A stretch of 64,000 nt of DNA. It comes from Hymenobacter yonginensis. GTDB lineage: Bacteria; Bacteroidota; Bacteroidia; Cytophagales; Hymenobacteraceae. The first letter of the stretch is position 1. The number at the start of each line of letters is the position of its first letter. The DNA lies in contig NZ_CP115396.1 in the NCBI RefSeq assembly GCF_027625995.1, positions 2,914,001-2,978,000 of the forward strand, in the 5' to 3' direction. A model generated the notes under the pieces. It was not told the origin of the DNA. It did no database searches and saw nothing but the letters and a program-made list of their open reading frames with translations. Positions 41,276 to 48,668 of the stretch are shown here, one piece after another. The position numbers and the translations under genes are program-made.

Positions 41276-42745
41276 TTACGGCTGCGGCGTGCCGGGCACG
41301 AAGAACTCAAAGTTGAATTCTACGCGACGGTTCTGGCTCATATTCTTCGACGACGTGTTGGGCGCCGCTGGCTGGCTTTCGCCACGGCCTTCCGTCACGA
41401 TGCGGGCCGGATCGAGCTGCTTGCCGGTGAAGTAGCGCTTCACCGAGCCGGCACGACGCTCCGACAGGCCCTGGTTGTACTCGTCGGTACCACGGCTATC
41501 GGCGTGGCCGATAACGCGCAGGCTGTACTCGGGGTGGTCTTTGAGGGCCTGCACCATCTTGTTCAGCGTCGGATACGACGACGTGGTGATAACCGTGCTG
41601 TTGGTGTTGAAGCGAACCGGCTTCTCCAGCGCCTTCACGGCCGGGTCGATGCTCATGGGGCAGCCATTGGCGTCTACCCGCGAACCGGCAGGCGTGTTGG
41701 GGCACTTGTCCATATCGTCCTTCACGCCGTCGTTGTCGGAGTCAAGCACGAGTGGGCAGCCGTTGGCGTCTACCTGAGTGCCGGCGGGCGTGCCGGGGCA
41801 CTTGTCGTTTTTGTCGGCTACACCGTCGCCGTCAGCATCGGGGCAACCGCGCAGGGCAGCTGTACCGGCCTCATCGGGGCAGTCGTCTTCGGAGTCGCGC
41901 ACGCCGTCGTTGTCACGGTCGGGGCAGCCTTCGAGGGCGGCGGTGCCTTTCTCGGTGGGGCACTTGTCCTGATAATCCGGAACACCGTCGCCGTCGCCGT
42001 CAAGCGGGCAGCCGTTGGCGTCTACGGCTACGCCCGAGGGAGTAGCGGGGCATTTGTCTTTGCGGTCGGGCACGCCGTCCATGTCCTCGTCCTTGGCTTT
42101 GCCCAAGGCCACCGTCAGGCCTGCGGTATGCTGCAGGTAGCGGTCATCCCAGGCGTCGTTGTCGCGCACCGGGTCGCCATCGAGGTTGGCTTTCAGCGGT
42201 ACGTGCTGGCCAGTCTGCACAAACAGACCTACTGCTTCAGAGAGGCGGAAGTTGATACCAGCAGCCCCGAACAGGTCGAAGTAACTCTTGTCTTCATCCG
42301 TCCGCTGCCCATTGAAGGTACCTTCGCGGCTGGTGAAGGCCCAACCGGGCGCAGCCAGCAGGTAGGGCTGAATCACGGCATCTTCCTTCAGCGCCCAGCC
42401 GTTGTTCAGCTTCAGCTTGAGGGCTAGATTCACGTTCACCACGTTGGTATTGAAATTGGAACCGAAGCGGGCGGCGCTTTGCTCAGGCGTGCTTTTCAGC
42501 TCCACGTAAGCACCGCTCAGGCCCAGGTCGAGGCCGGGGGTGAGGTAGCGGCTGAAGGTGATGCCGGGGCCGTAGTTGTTGTCAGACCACTTCCAGAAGT
42601 TGGAGCCGAAATTGCCCTTGTACTGGTAAGCGCTGCCATACAGGCTGATGGCTGTTTTGCGGTCGGCGGTTTGGGCCTGCGTGCGGGGTGCGGCCGCCAG
42701 CAGGGTAATTCCCAGCGCCAGGCAGGGAGTTAGCAGGTTTCTCAT
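41276..42745 (-). CDS. OmpA-family protein with TSP3-like repeats (paralogue B)
   Basis: From ATG 42745 (MRNLLTPCLALGITLLAAAP) the 489-residue protein has the same order: barrel (about 25-215), TSP3-like repeats (about 218-365) and OmpA domain with YSLRVIGHADSRGTDEYNQG and NMSQNRRVEFNFEFFVPG. It lacks the basic tail of paralogue A. Barrel segments such as KLKLNNGWALKE and VGLFVQTGQHVPL are shared with the paralogue. The repeats make the DNA look locally repetitive. Own terminator, so probably own transcript. Confidence 0.93.
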   Translation of the reverse strand: MRNLLTPCLALGITLLAAAPRTQAQTADRKTAISLYGSAYQYKGNFGSNFWKWSDNNYGPGITFSRYLTPGLDLGLSGAYVELKSTPEQSAARFGSNFNTNVVNVNLALKLKLNNGWALKEDAVIQPYLLAAPGWAFTSREGTFNGQRTDEDKSYFDLFGAAGINFRLSEAVGLFVQTGQHVPLKANLDGDPVRDNDAWDDRYLQHTAGLTVALGKAKDEDMDGVPDRKDKCPATPSGVAVDANGCPLDGDGDGVPDYQDKCPTEKGTAALEGCPDRDNDGVRDSEDDCPDEAGTAALRGCPDADGDGVADKNDKCPGTPAGTQVDANGCPLVLDSDNDGVKDDMDKCPNTPAGSRVDANGCPMSIDPAVKALEKPVRFNTNSTVITTSSYPTLNKMVQALKDHPEYSLRVIGHADSRGTDEYNQGLSERRAGSVKRYFTGKQLDPARIVTEGRGESQPAAPNTSSKNMSQNRRVEFNFEFFVPGTPQP

Positions 42746-43069
42746 AGCCAAAGCTTTTGGTGAACGGAATCTCCCCGAAAAAGCCCCGGCTTTACAGCTC
42801 GGCACCCCTCAGGAATAGAGTTCTATACCTACAGCCGGCTCGGAAAGTTGCTGTATTTGCTGCCCTGGCTGGTACCCGGCCCGGCACAATACCGGTTTAG
42901 CAGAACGACTTTCGGCCGGGTTACCGCCTGATTTCCACCACTCCCTGTTTCGAATACTGGTTGCGGCGCGCCCGTTTGCTCTCGGAAGCAACTTCCTGCC
43001 TGAGTGCAAAAAAAAGCCGCCTGGGTTCAGCAGGCGGCTTTTCAGCAGGTGGCGAGCTTAGCGGTAGCC
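42746..43069. other. Gap between OmpA paralogue B and the M24 gene
   Basis: 324 bases between two minus-strand genes. It has the terminator of the M24 gene (43012-43042) and must hold the promoter of the OmpA gene, but I see no match to TTG/TAnnTTTG. No gene seen. Confidence 0.5.
43012..43042 (-). terminator. Terminator of the M24 aminopeptidase gene
   Basis: AAAAGCCGCCTG and complement (12 bases), 7-base loop, flanked by long A run on the plus strand. Confidence 0.9.
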
Positions 43070-44365
43070 CTAGCGGGCGGCGGCCATCAGGCGCTCGATG
43101 TCGGCCACTTCTAGCGGAATGTTCTTCATCAGGTCGTCGTTGCCGGTTTTGGTGATGAGGATGTCGTTTTCGAGGCGGATGCCAAGGCCTTCCTCGCGGA
43201 TGTAGATGCCCGGCTCGCAGGTGTACACCATGCCCGGCTCGAAGGTGCGGTACTTGAAGCCCACATCGTGCACGTCGAGGCCGAGGTAGTGGCTGGTGCC
43301 GTGCATGAAGTACTTCTTGTAGAGCGGTGCGGCGGGGTCCTGGTTCTTCACGTCGGAAGCATTGAGCAGGTCCAGCCCGATCAACTGCTCTTCCATGAAC
43401 TGGCCCACGGCGGCGTGGTATTCCTCGATGTTGCCGCCCGGCACCAGGCGGCTGGTGGCAAACTTCATTACCCGCAGCACGGCTTCGTACACGTCGCGCT
43501 GGCGCTTGGTGAAGGTGCCGTTGATGGGGATGCTGCGCGAAAGGTCGGCGGCGTAGTTGGCATACTCGGCCCCGAAGTCGAGCAGCATCACGTCGCCGTC
43601 TTTGCATTCCCGGTCGTTGCTGACGTAGTGCAGGATGCAGGCGTTGGCGCCCGAGGCGATGATGCTGCCATAGGCCGGCCCGCGCGAGCCCTGGCGCAGG
43701 AACTCGTGGAAGATTTCGGCCTCAATCTCATATTCCATCACGCCGGGCTTCACGAAGCCGAGCAGGCGGCGGAAGGCGTCGCCGGTGATGTCGGCGGCCT
43801 TTTGCATCAGCCGGATTTCCTCGGGGCTCTTGATGGCGCGCAGCTGGTGCAGCAGGCGGGCGGCGCGGCGGTACTGGTGCAGCGGGTAGGCCTCGCGCAG
43901 CTCCTTGATGAAGCGGGCGTCGCGGGTCTGCACTTCCACCGTGGCCCGGATGTGCTCGTTGGAGTTGAGGTACACGTTTTCGGCCTCGTTCATGAGGGCC
44001 GGCAGCACGCTCTTAAAGGAGTCGAGCCACATGATAGTGCGCACGCCGGTTTGCTCGCGGGCCTGCTCCTTGGTCAGCTTGTAGCCTTCCCACACCAAAA
44101 TGTGCTCAGATGTTTCCTTCAGGAACAGGATTTCGCGGTACTGCGGCAGCACCGCATCGGGGAAGATAACGAGGATGCTTTCCTCCTGATCGACACCGGC
44201 CAGATAGAACAGGTCGTTGTTCTGGCGGAAAGCCATGGTGCCGTCGGCGTTGGTCGGCATCACGTCGTTGGAGTGGAAGATGGCCAGCGAGGCCGGCGGC
44301 AGCAGCTCGCGGAAACGACGGCGGTTTTCGATGAACAGCTCGGGGGCAATGGAACCGTAGCGCAT
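43070..44365 (-). CDS. M24-family Xaa-Pro aminopeptidase
   Basis: From ATG 44365 (MRYGSIAPELFIENR) the 431-residue protein matches PepP: N-terminal creatinase-like domain (about 1-170) and pita-bread domain. Metal ligands are in LLDFGAEYANYAADLSR (two Asp), HGTSHYLGLDVHD (His), TCEPGIYI (Glu) and IRLENDILIT (Glu). It removes the N-terminal residue before proline, in the cytoplasm. A longer in-frame start upstream runs into the divergent gene and is rejected. Divergent from the GT9 gene 44541. Confidence 0.93.
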   Translation of the reverse strand: MRYGSIAPELFIENRRRFRELLPPASLAIFHSNDVMPTNADGTMAFRQNNDLFYLAGVDQEESILVIFPDAVLPQYREILFLKETSEHILVWEGYKLTKEQAREQTGVRTIMWLDSFKSVLPALMNEAENVYLNSNEHIRATVEVQTRDARFIKELREAYPLHQYRRAARLLHQLRAIKSPEEIRLMQKAADITGDAFRRLLGFVKPGVMEYEIEAEIFHEFLRQGSRGPAYGSIIASGANACILHYVSNDRECKDGDVMLLDFGAEYANYAADLSRSIPINGTFTKRQRDVYEAVLRVMKFATSRLVPGGNIEEYHAAVGQFMEEQLIGLDLLNASDVKNQDPAAPLYKKYFMHGTSHYLGLDVHDVGFKYRTFEPGMVYTCEPGIYIREEGLGIRLENDILITKTGNDDLMKNIPLEVADIERLMAAAR

Positions 44366-44540
44366 GGGGCGGGGCTTGGGTGGTAAGGAAGGAAGGACGC
44401 GGCCGGGGCGCGCCGGCTGCAAGTTAGGAGAATGCCGGGAGCTGGCTCGGGCCGTGCGGCCAGGACTTTTCAGATCCAGACCACCGGGCAGTTGCGTATC
44501 ATTGCAACCCGCTTTTCCCAATTGCCTGCCTGCTGCCCTG

Positions 44541-45569
44541 ATGCCCGAAGCCCTGCCCCGGCCCCTGCTGCTCATCCAAACCGCCTTCATTGGCGACGTT
44601 ATTCTGGCCACGGCGCTGCTGGACCACCTGCACCGTACGGAGCCCGGCACACCCGTGGACTTTCTGGTGCGCAAGGGCAACGAGGGCATGGTGCAGCACC
44701 ATCCACACGTGCGGCAGGTATTGGTCTGGGACAAAAAGCAGGACAAGTATCGCGGCCTGTGGCGCCTGTTGCAGCAGATTCGGGCGAGCGACTATGGCCG
44801 CGTCATTACGCTGCAGCGCTTCGCCTCCACCGGCTTCCTGACGGCCTTCTCCGGCGCGCCGGAACGCATCGGCTTCGACAAAAACCCGCTGGCCCGGGGT
44901 TTCACGCGGGCCGTGCCGCACATTATCGGGGCCGGGGTGCACGAGGTGTCGCGCAACTTGCACCTGCTCGACCCCGCCTACGACGGCCCCATCCCGGCGC
45001 CCCGCCTCTACCCCACCGCCACCGATGAAGCTGCCGCCGCGCCGTATGCCGCCGCGGGCCCGTATCTGTGCATTGCGCCTACGTCGGTGTGGTTTACCAA
45101 GCAGTTTCCGCAGGAGCAGTGGCTGAAGCTGCTGGCGGCCCTGCCGGCCCACTACACGGTGTACCTGCTCGGCGGCCCGCCCGACGTGGCCGCCTGCGAG
45201 GCCCTATTGGCAGCCAGCAGCCGCGAAAAAACGCTGAACCTGGCCGGAAATCTGAGCTTGCTGGCCTCGGCGGCCCTCATGCGCGGGGCCGTGCTCAACT
45301 ACGTCAACGACTCGGCGCCCATGCACCTGTGCTCGGCGGTGGGCGCGCCTACCTGCGCCGTGTATTGCTCTACGGTGCCGTTTTTCGGGTTCGGGCCGCT
45401 CAGCCCGTTTTCGCGGGTGGTAGAAATCAAAGGCGACCTGGACTGCAGGCCCTGCGGCCTGCACGGCTACGCCAAATGCCCCCTAGGCCACTTCCAATGC
45501 GCCTACGGCATCGAAACACGGCAAATGCTGGCCGCTCTGGCCGAGGCGGAGCTTTTGGTGATGAAGTGA
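44541..45569 (+). CDS. GT9 glycosyltransferase (heptosyltransferase type), second copy
   Basis: From ATG 44541 (MPEALPRPLLLIQTAFIGDV) the 342-residue protein shows GDVILATALLDHL, IAPTSVWFTKQFPQEQW near residue 180, and NDSAPMHLCSAVGAPT near 258. Its C-terminal Cys motif (CRPC, KCP, HFQC) parallels the one at 31993-33057, but the two are only distantly alike. Likely LPS core assembly. A one-arm palindrome fragment and GGTGATGA words follow the stop. Confidence 0.88.
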   Translation: MPEALPRPLLLIQTAFIGDVILATALLDHLHRTEPGTPVDFLVRKGNEGMVQHHPHVRQVLVWDKKQDKYRGLWRLLQQIRASDYGRVITLQRFASTGFLTAFSGAPERIGFDKNPLARGFTRAVPHIIGAGVHEVSRNLHLLDPAYDGPIPAPRLYPTATDEAAAAPYAAAGPYLCIAPTSVWFTKQFPQEQWLKLLAALPAHYTVYLLGGPPDVAACEALLAASSREKTLNLAGNLSLLASAALMRGAVLNYVNDSAPMHLCSAVGAPTCAVYCSTVPFFGFGPLSPFSRVVEIKGDLDCRPCGLHGYAKCPLGHFQCAYGIETRQMLAALAEAELLVMK

Positions 45570-45590
45570 TGGGGTGATGAGGTGAATGGT

Positions 45591-45630
45591 ACGTCATGCA
45601 GAGGCGCAGCCGAAGCATCTCACGTGCTGA
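45591..45630. repeat. Single arm of CGTCATGCAGAG family
   Basis: ACGTCATGCAGAGGCGCAGC and following bases match one arm of the palindrome at 7550-7652 with a few insertions. No partner arm lies nearby, so the element is truncated. Confidence 0.75.
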
Positions 45631-45800
45631 TGCCGGAGTGGTGATTCCAGCAGCGCGCCAAACGTGTCAGCGGGCTATTCCCATGGCGGTCCTGCCTGTT
45701 GCCTGTCGTACCTTTGCAACCAGCTACGCTCTGGCGTGGTTATACAGGGCCGGGGCACACTATTTCAGTTCCGGCGCCCCCTACCCCAAGCCCCTACGCA

Positions 45801-47033
45801 ATGTCTGATTACGACCTGTACGAGTTGCCGAACGGCATCCGGGTTCTGCATAAACAAGTAGTACACACCAAAATAGCGCACCTGGGCTTTCTGCTCGACA
45901 TTGGCTCCCGCGACGAAAAACCAGCCCAGCAGGGCCTGGCGCACTTCTGGGAGCATATGGCCTTCAAAGGCACCGAGAAACGCAAAAGCTTCCACATCCT
46001 CAACCGCCTCGAAACCGTGGGCGGCGAGCTGAACGCCTACACCACCAAGGAGAAAATCTGCTTCTACGCCTCCCTGCTCAGCACCCACTTCGAGCGGGCC
46101 TTCGAACTGCTGACTGACCTAACATTCAACTCGGTATTTCCGGAAAAGGAGATTGAGAAGGAGCGCGGCGTGATTCTGGAGGAAATGAGCATGTACCAGG
46201 ACGCTCCCGAAGACGCCATCATCGACGACTTCGACGACGTGGTATTTGCCAAGCATGCGCTGGGCCACAACATCCTGGGTACCCGCGAGAGTGTCAGCAG
46301 CTTCCAGCAGGCCGATTTCCGGCAGTTTCTGAAAGAGAACGTGCGCACCGACCGGCTGGTGTTCAGCACTGTTAGCAACCTGCCGTTTTCGGAAGTTAAG
46401 CGCCTGGCCGACAAGTATCTGGCGCCGCTGCCGGCGCAGCTGGGCGCCCGACCCCGCACGTCGTTCAGTGGCTACCAGCGCGTCAACCAGCTGGAGCGCA
46501 AGCCCATCACGCAGGCCCACTGCCTGATCGGGGGGCCCGCCTACGCCATCGAAGACCCACGCCGGATTCCGTTTTTCCTGCTCAACAACCTGCTGGGCGG
46601 CCCCGGCATGAACTCCCGCCTCAATCTGGCGGTGCGCGAAAAGTACGGCCTGGTCTACACCATCGACTCCACCTACTCGCCCTACACCGATACGGGCCTG
46701 TTCGGCATCTACTTCGGCACCGAGAAGAAGCAGGTGAACCGCACCGTATCGTTGGTGCAGAAAGAGCTGAAGCGGCTGCGTGAGCAGGCGCTGGGCACGG
46801 CGCAGCTGCACACCACCAAAGAGCAGCTGATGGGCCAGATGGCCATGGCCGAGGAAAGCAACGGCGGCATGATGCAGCTACTGGCCAAGAGCACCCTAGA
46901 CCTGGGCCGCGTGGAGTCCATCAACGAAATCTTCGACCGGATACGCGCCATCACGTCCTCCGAACTGCTGGAAATGGCCAACGAGGTGCTCACGGATGAT
47001 AATCTGAGCGTGCTGCAGTACGTGCCGGAGTAA
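45801..47033 (+). CDS. M16-family metallopeptidase
   Basis: The 410-residue protein from ATG 45801 carries the inverted zinc motif HxxEH (His48-Phe-Trp-Glu51-His52) and the more distal Glu in VILEEMSMYQD near residue 130. The rest matches insulinase-like half-proteins (LNRLETVGGELNAYTTKE and NLLGGPGMNSRLN, typical R-x-Y region REKYGLVYTIDSTYSPY). No signal peptide is seen, so it may be cytoplasmic. Its stop lies only 4 bases before the SRA-HNH gene. A link between the two is unclear. Confidence 0.93.
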   Translation: MSDYDLYELPNGIRVLHKQVVHTKIAHLGFLLDIGSRDEKPAQQGLAHFWEHMAFKGTEKRKSFHILNRLETVGGELNAYTTKEKICFYASLLSTHFERAFELLTDLTFNSVFPEKEIEKERGVILEEMSMYQDAPEDAIIDDFDDVVFAKHALGHNILGTRESVSSFQQADFRQFLKENVRTDRLVFSTVSNLPFSEVKRLADKYLAPLPAQLGARPRTSFSGYQRVNQLERKPITQAHCLIGGPAYAIEDPRRIPFFLLNNLLGGPGMNSRLNLAVREKYGLVYTIDSTYSPYTDTGLFGIYFGTEKKQVNRTVSLVQKELKRLREQALGTAQLHTTKEQLMGQMAMAEESNGGMMQLLAKSTLDLGRVESINEIFDRIRAITSSELLEMANEVLTDDNLSVLQYVPE

Positions 47034-47037
47034 GCAG

Positions 47038-47925
47038 ATGGCGCAGCAACCAACTCCGGTCAGGCTTGGGGAAGTGCCGGAAATTTCGGCGGGTCACGAG
47101 TTTCTGAACCGCGCTGAGGTAAAGGCAGCCGGCCTGCATCGGGACTTGTACAAAGGAATTTCCCGGCTGAAAGGGCACCCGGCCGAAGCAATTGTACTGT
47201 CTGGCGGCTACGAGGATGATCTGGATTTGGGCAGCTCCATATTATATACCGGCGAGGGCGGCAACCAAGACGGCCGCCAGGTGGCTGATCAACAGTTGAC
47301 GGGCGGCAATCTGGCGTTGAGCCTGAGCTTCGAGCGGCAGACTCCGGTGCGCGTGATTCGCAAAGTGCAGGAAGGCAGCCTGGCGTTTTATCAATACGCC
47401 GGGCTGTACTATGTCACGCGGTTCAGCCAGGAAGTAGGCCGGTCGGGGCACCGTATCTGGCGGTTTCGGCTGGAGCAGTTGCCACAATCAACCCCTCCAG
47501 CACCAATTGATGCCCAAGAACCAGAAGCTGCCTATGCTCTGCCCCGGCGGCGCCCGACACTGGTGCAGCAGCTTGTGCGCGACACAGGCGTGATGCACGC
47601 CATTAAGCAGCTTTATGATTTCCGGTGCCAGGTATGCAGCACGCGGCTGCCCGTACCCGGGGGTGCTTACTCCGAAGCCGCCCACATCCGGCCGCTGGGT
47701 GGTGTCCACCACGGCCCCGACAAAATCAGCAACCTGCTCTGCCTTTGCCCAAACCACCACGTTACCTTCGACCGGGGAGCTTGGGCCATTCAGGACGATT
47801 TTCGCCTGCTGGGCCAGTCTGGGCAGCTAACGGTAGCACCCAACCATCATCCCCATCCGGAGCATTTGCTCTACCACCGGCGGCGCATCTACCAGCCCCT
47901 GCCGCCGGCTTCGCTTTTTGCCTGA
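47038..47925 (+). CDS. SRA (YDG)-HNH endonuclease, candidate modification-dependent restriction
   Basis: The 295-residue protein has an N-terminal SRA/YDG domain (about 14-145; IVLSGGYEDDLDLGSSILYT and GGNQDGRQVADQQLTGGN) that flips out modified cytosines, a linker, and a C-terminal HNH nuclease with CQVCS (197-201), AAHIRPL (His216) and NLLCLCPNHHVTFDRG near 232-247. Characterised SRA-HNH enzymes cut 5mC- or 5hmC-containing DNA, as in type IV restriction. It begins 4 bases after the M16 gene, a likely operon, and is followed after 7 bases by an O-methyltransferase gene. No methylase lies next to it. Function is inferred from domain order. Confidence 0.9.
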   Translation: MAQQPTPVRLGEVPEISAGHEFLNRAEVKAAGLHRDLYKGISRLKGHPAEAIVLSGGYEDDLDLGSSILYTGEGGNQDGRQVADQQLTGGNLALSLSFERQTPVRVIRKVQEGSLAFYQYAGLYYVTRFSQEVGRSGHRIWRFRLEQLPQSTPPAPIDAQEPEAAYALPRRRPTLVQQLVRDTGVMHAIKQLYDFRCQVCSTRLPVPGGAYSEAAHIRPLGGVHHGPDKISNLLCLCPNHHVTFDRGAWAIQDDFRLLGQSGQLTVAPNHHPHPEHLLYHRRRIYQPLPPASLFA

Positions 47926-47932
47926 TTGCCGC

Positions 47933-48574
47933 ATGAATTCCGAAGACTTTTTCCGCTACGCCGACCAGCATACCACCCCCGAGCCGCCGCTGCTGGCGCG
48001 CCTCAACCGCGAAACCCACGTCCAGACGCTGATGCCGCGCATGCTCAGCGGGCACGCCCAGGGCCGGCTGCTGAGCATGATCAGCCACATGGTGCAGCCC
48101 CGGCGGGTGCTGGAGCTGGGCACCTTCACGGGCTACGCGGCGCTGTGTCTGGCGGAAGGGCTGGCCCCCGATGGCGAGCTGCACACCGTGGAATTCAACC
48201 CCGAGCTGGAAAGCCGCATCCGGCGCTACGTGGCCGAGGCCGGCCTTACTGAGCGGCTGCACCTACACATTGGGCGGGCGGCCGACGTGGTGCCGACGCT
48301 GGCCGAAACCTGGGATTTGGTGTTCATTGACGCCGACAAAATCAACAACGACGCCTACTACGAGCTGGTGTTGCCGCAGGTGCGCCCCGGGGGCTTTTTG
48401 CTGATCGACAACGTGCTGTGGGGCGGCAAGGTACTGGACTCCTACGTGGTGAAGCCGTCGGATAAGGACACCCACGCCGTGCGGGCTTTCAACGATAAAG
48501 TGCAGGCCGATGAGCGGGTGGAAAACGTGTTTCTGCCCCTGCGCGACGGGCTGCTGCTGGTGCGAAAACGGTAG
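47933..48574 (+). CDS. Caffeoyl-CoA-type O-methyltransferase
   Basis: From ATG 47933 (MNSEDFFRYADQHTTPEP) the 213-residue protein has motif I VLELGTFTGYAALCLAEGL near residue 61, DLVFIDADKINNDAYYELV near 128 and LLIDNVLWGGKVLD near 155, typical of metal-dependent O-methyltransferases (PF01596). It should methylate a catechol-like or similar substrate. It is 7 bases after the SRA-HNH gene and 94 bases before the receptor gene. An operon with the nuclease is possible but no functional link is known. Confidence 0.9.
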   Translation: MNSEDFFRYADQHTTPEPPLLARLNRETHVQTLMPRMLSGHAQGRLLSMISHMVQPRRVLELGTFTGYAALCLAEGLAPDGELHTVEFNPELESRIRRYVAEAGLTERLHLHIGRAADVVPTLAETWDLVFIDADKINNDAYYELVLPQVRPGGFLLIDNVLWGGKVLDSYVVKPSDKDTHAVRAFNDKVQADERVENVFLPLRDGLLLVRKR

Positions 48575-48668
48575 CGGCGGGCATGCTTTTTTCGGGGAAG
48601 AGTAAACGCGGGGGCCGCAATTGCGTCTATTGCTCCTGGTGACGTATCTATCCGCCGACTTTTCGCTA

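Noticed and set aside
39910-42090. CRISPR-like or tandem DNA repeats
   Set aside because: The periodic DNA encodes Asp-rich TSP3 repeats in both OmpA genes; there are no constant repeats with unique spacers.
43070-44746. 558-residue version of the M24 aminopeptidase
   Set aside because: The added N-terminus runs across the divergent GT9 gene; MRYGSIAPELF is the normal start.
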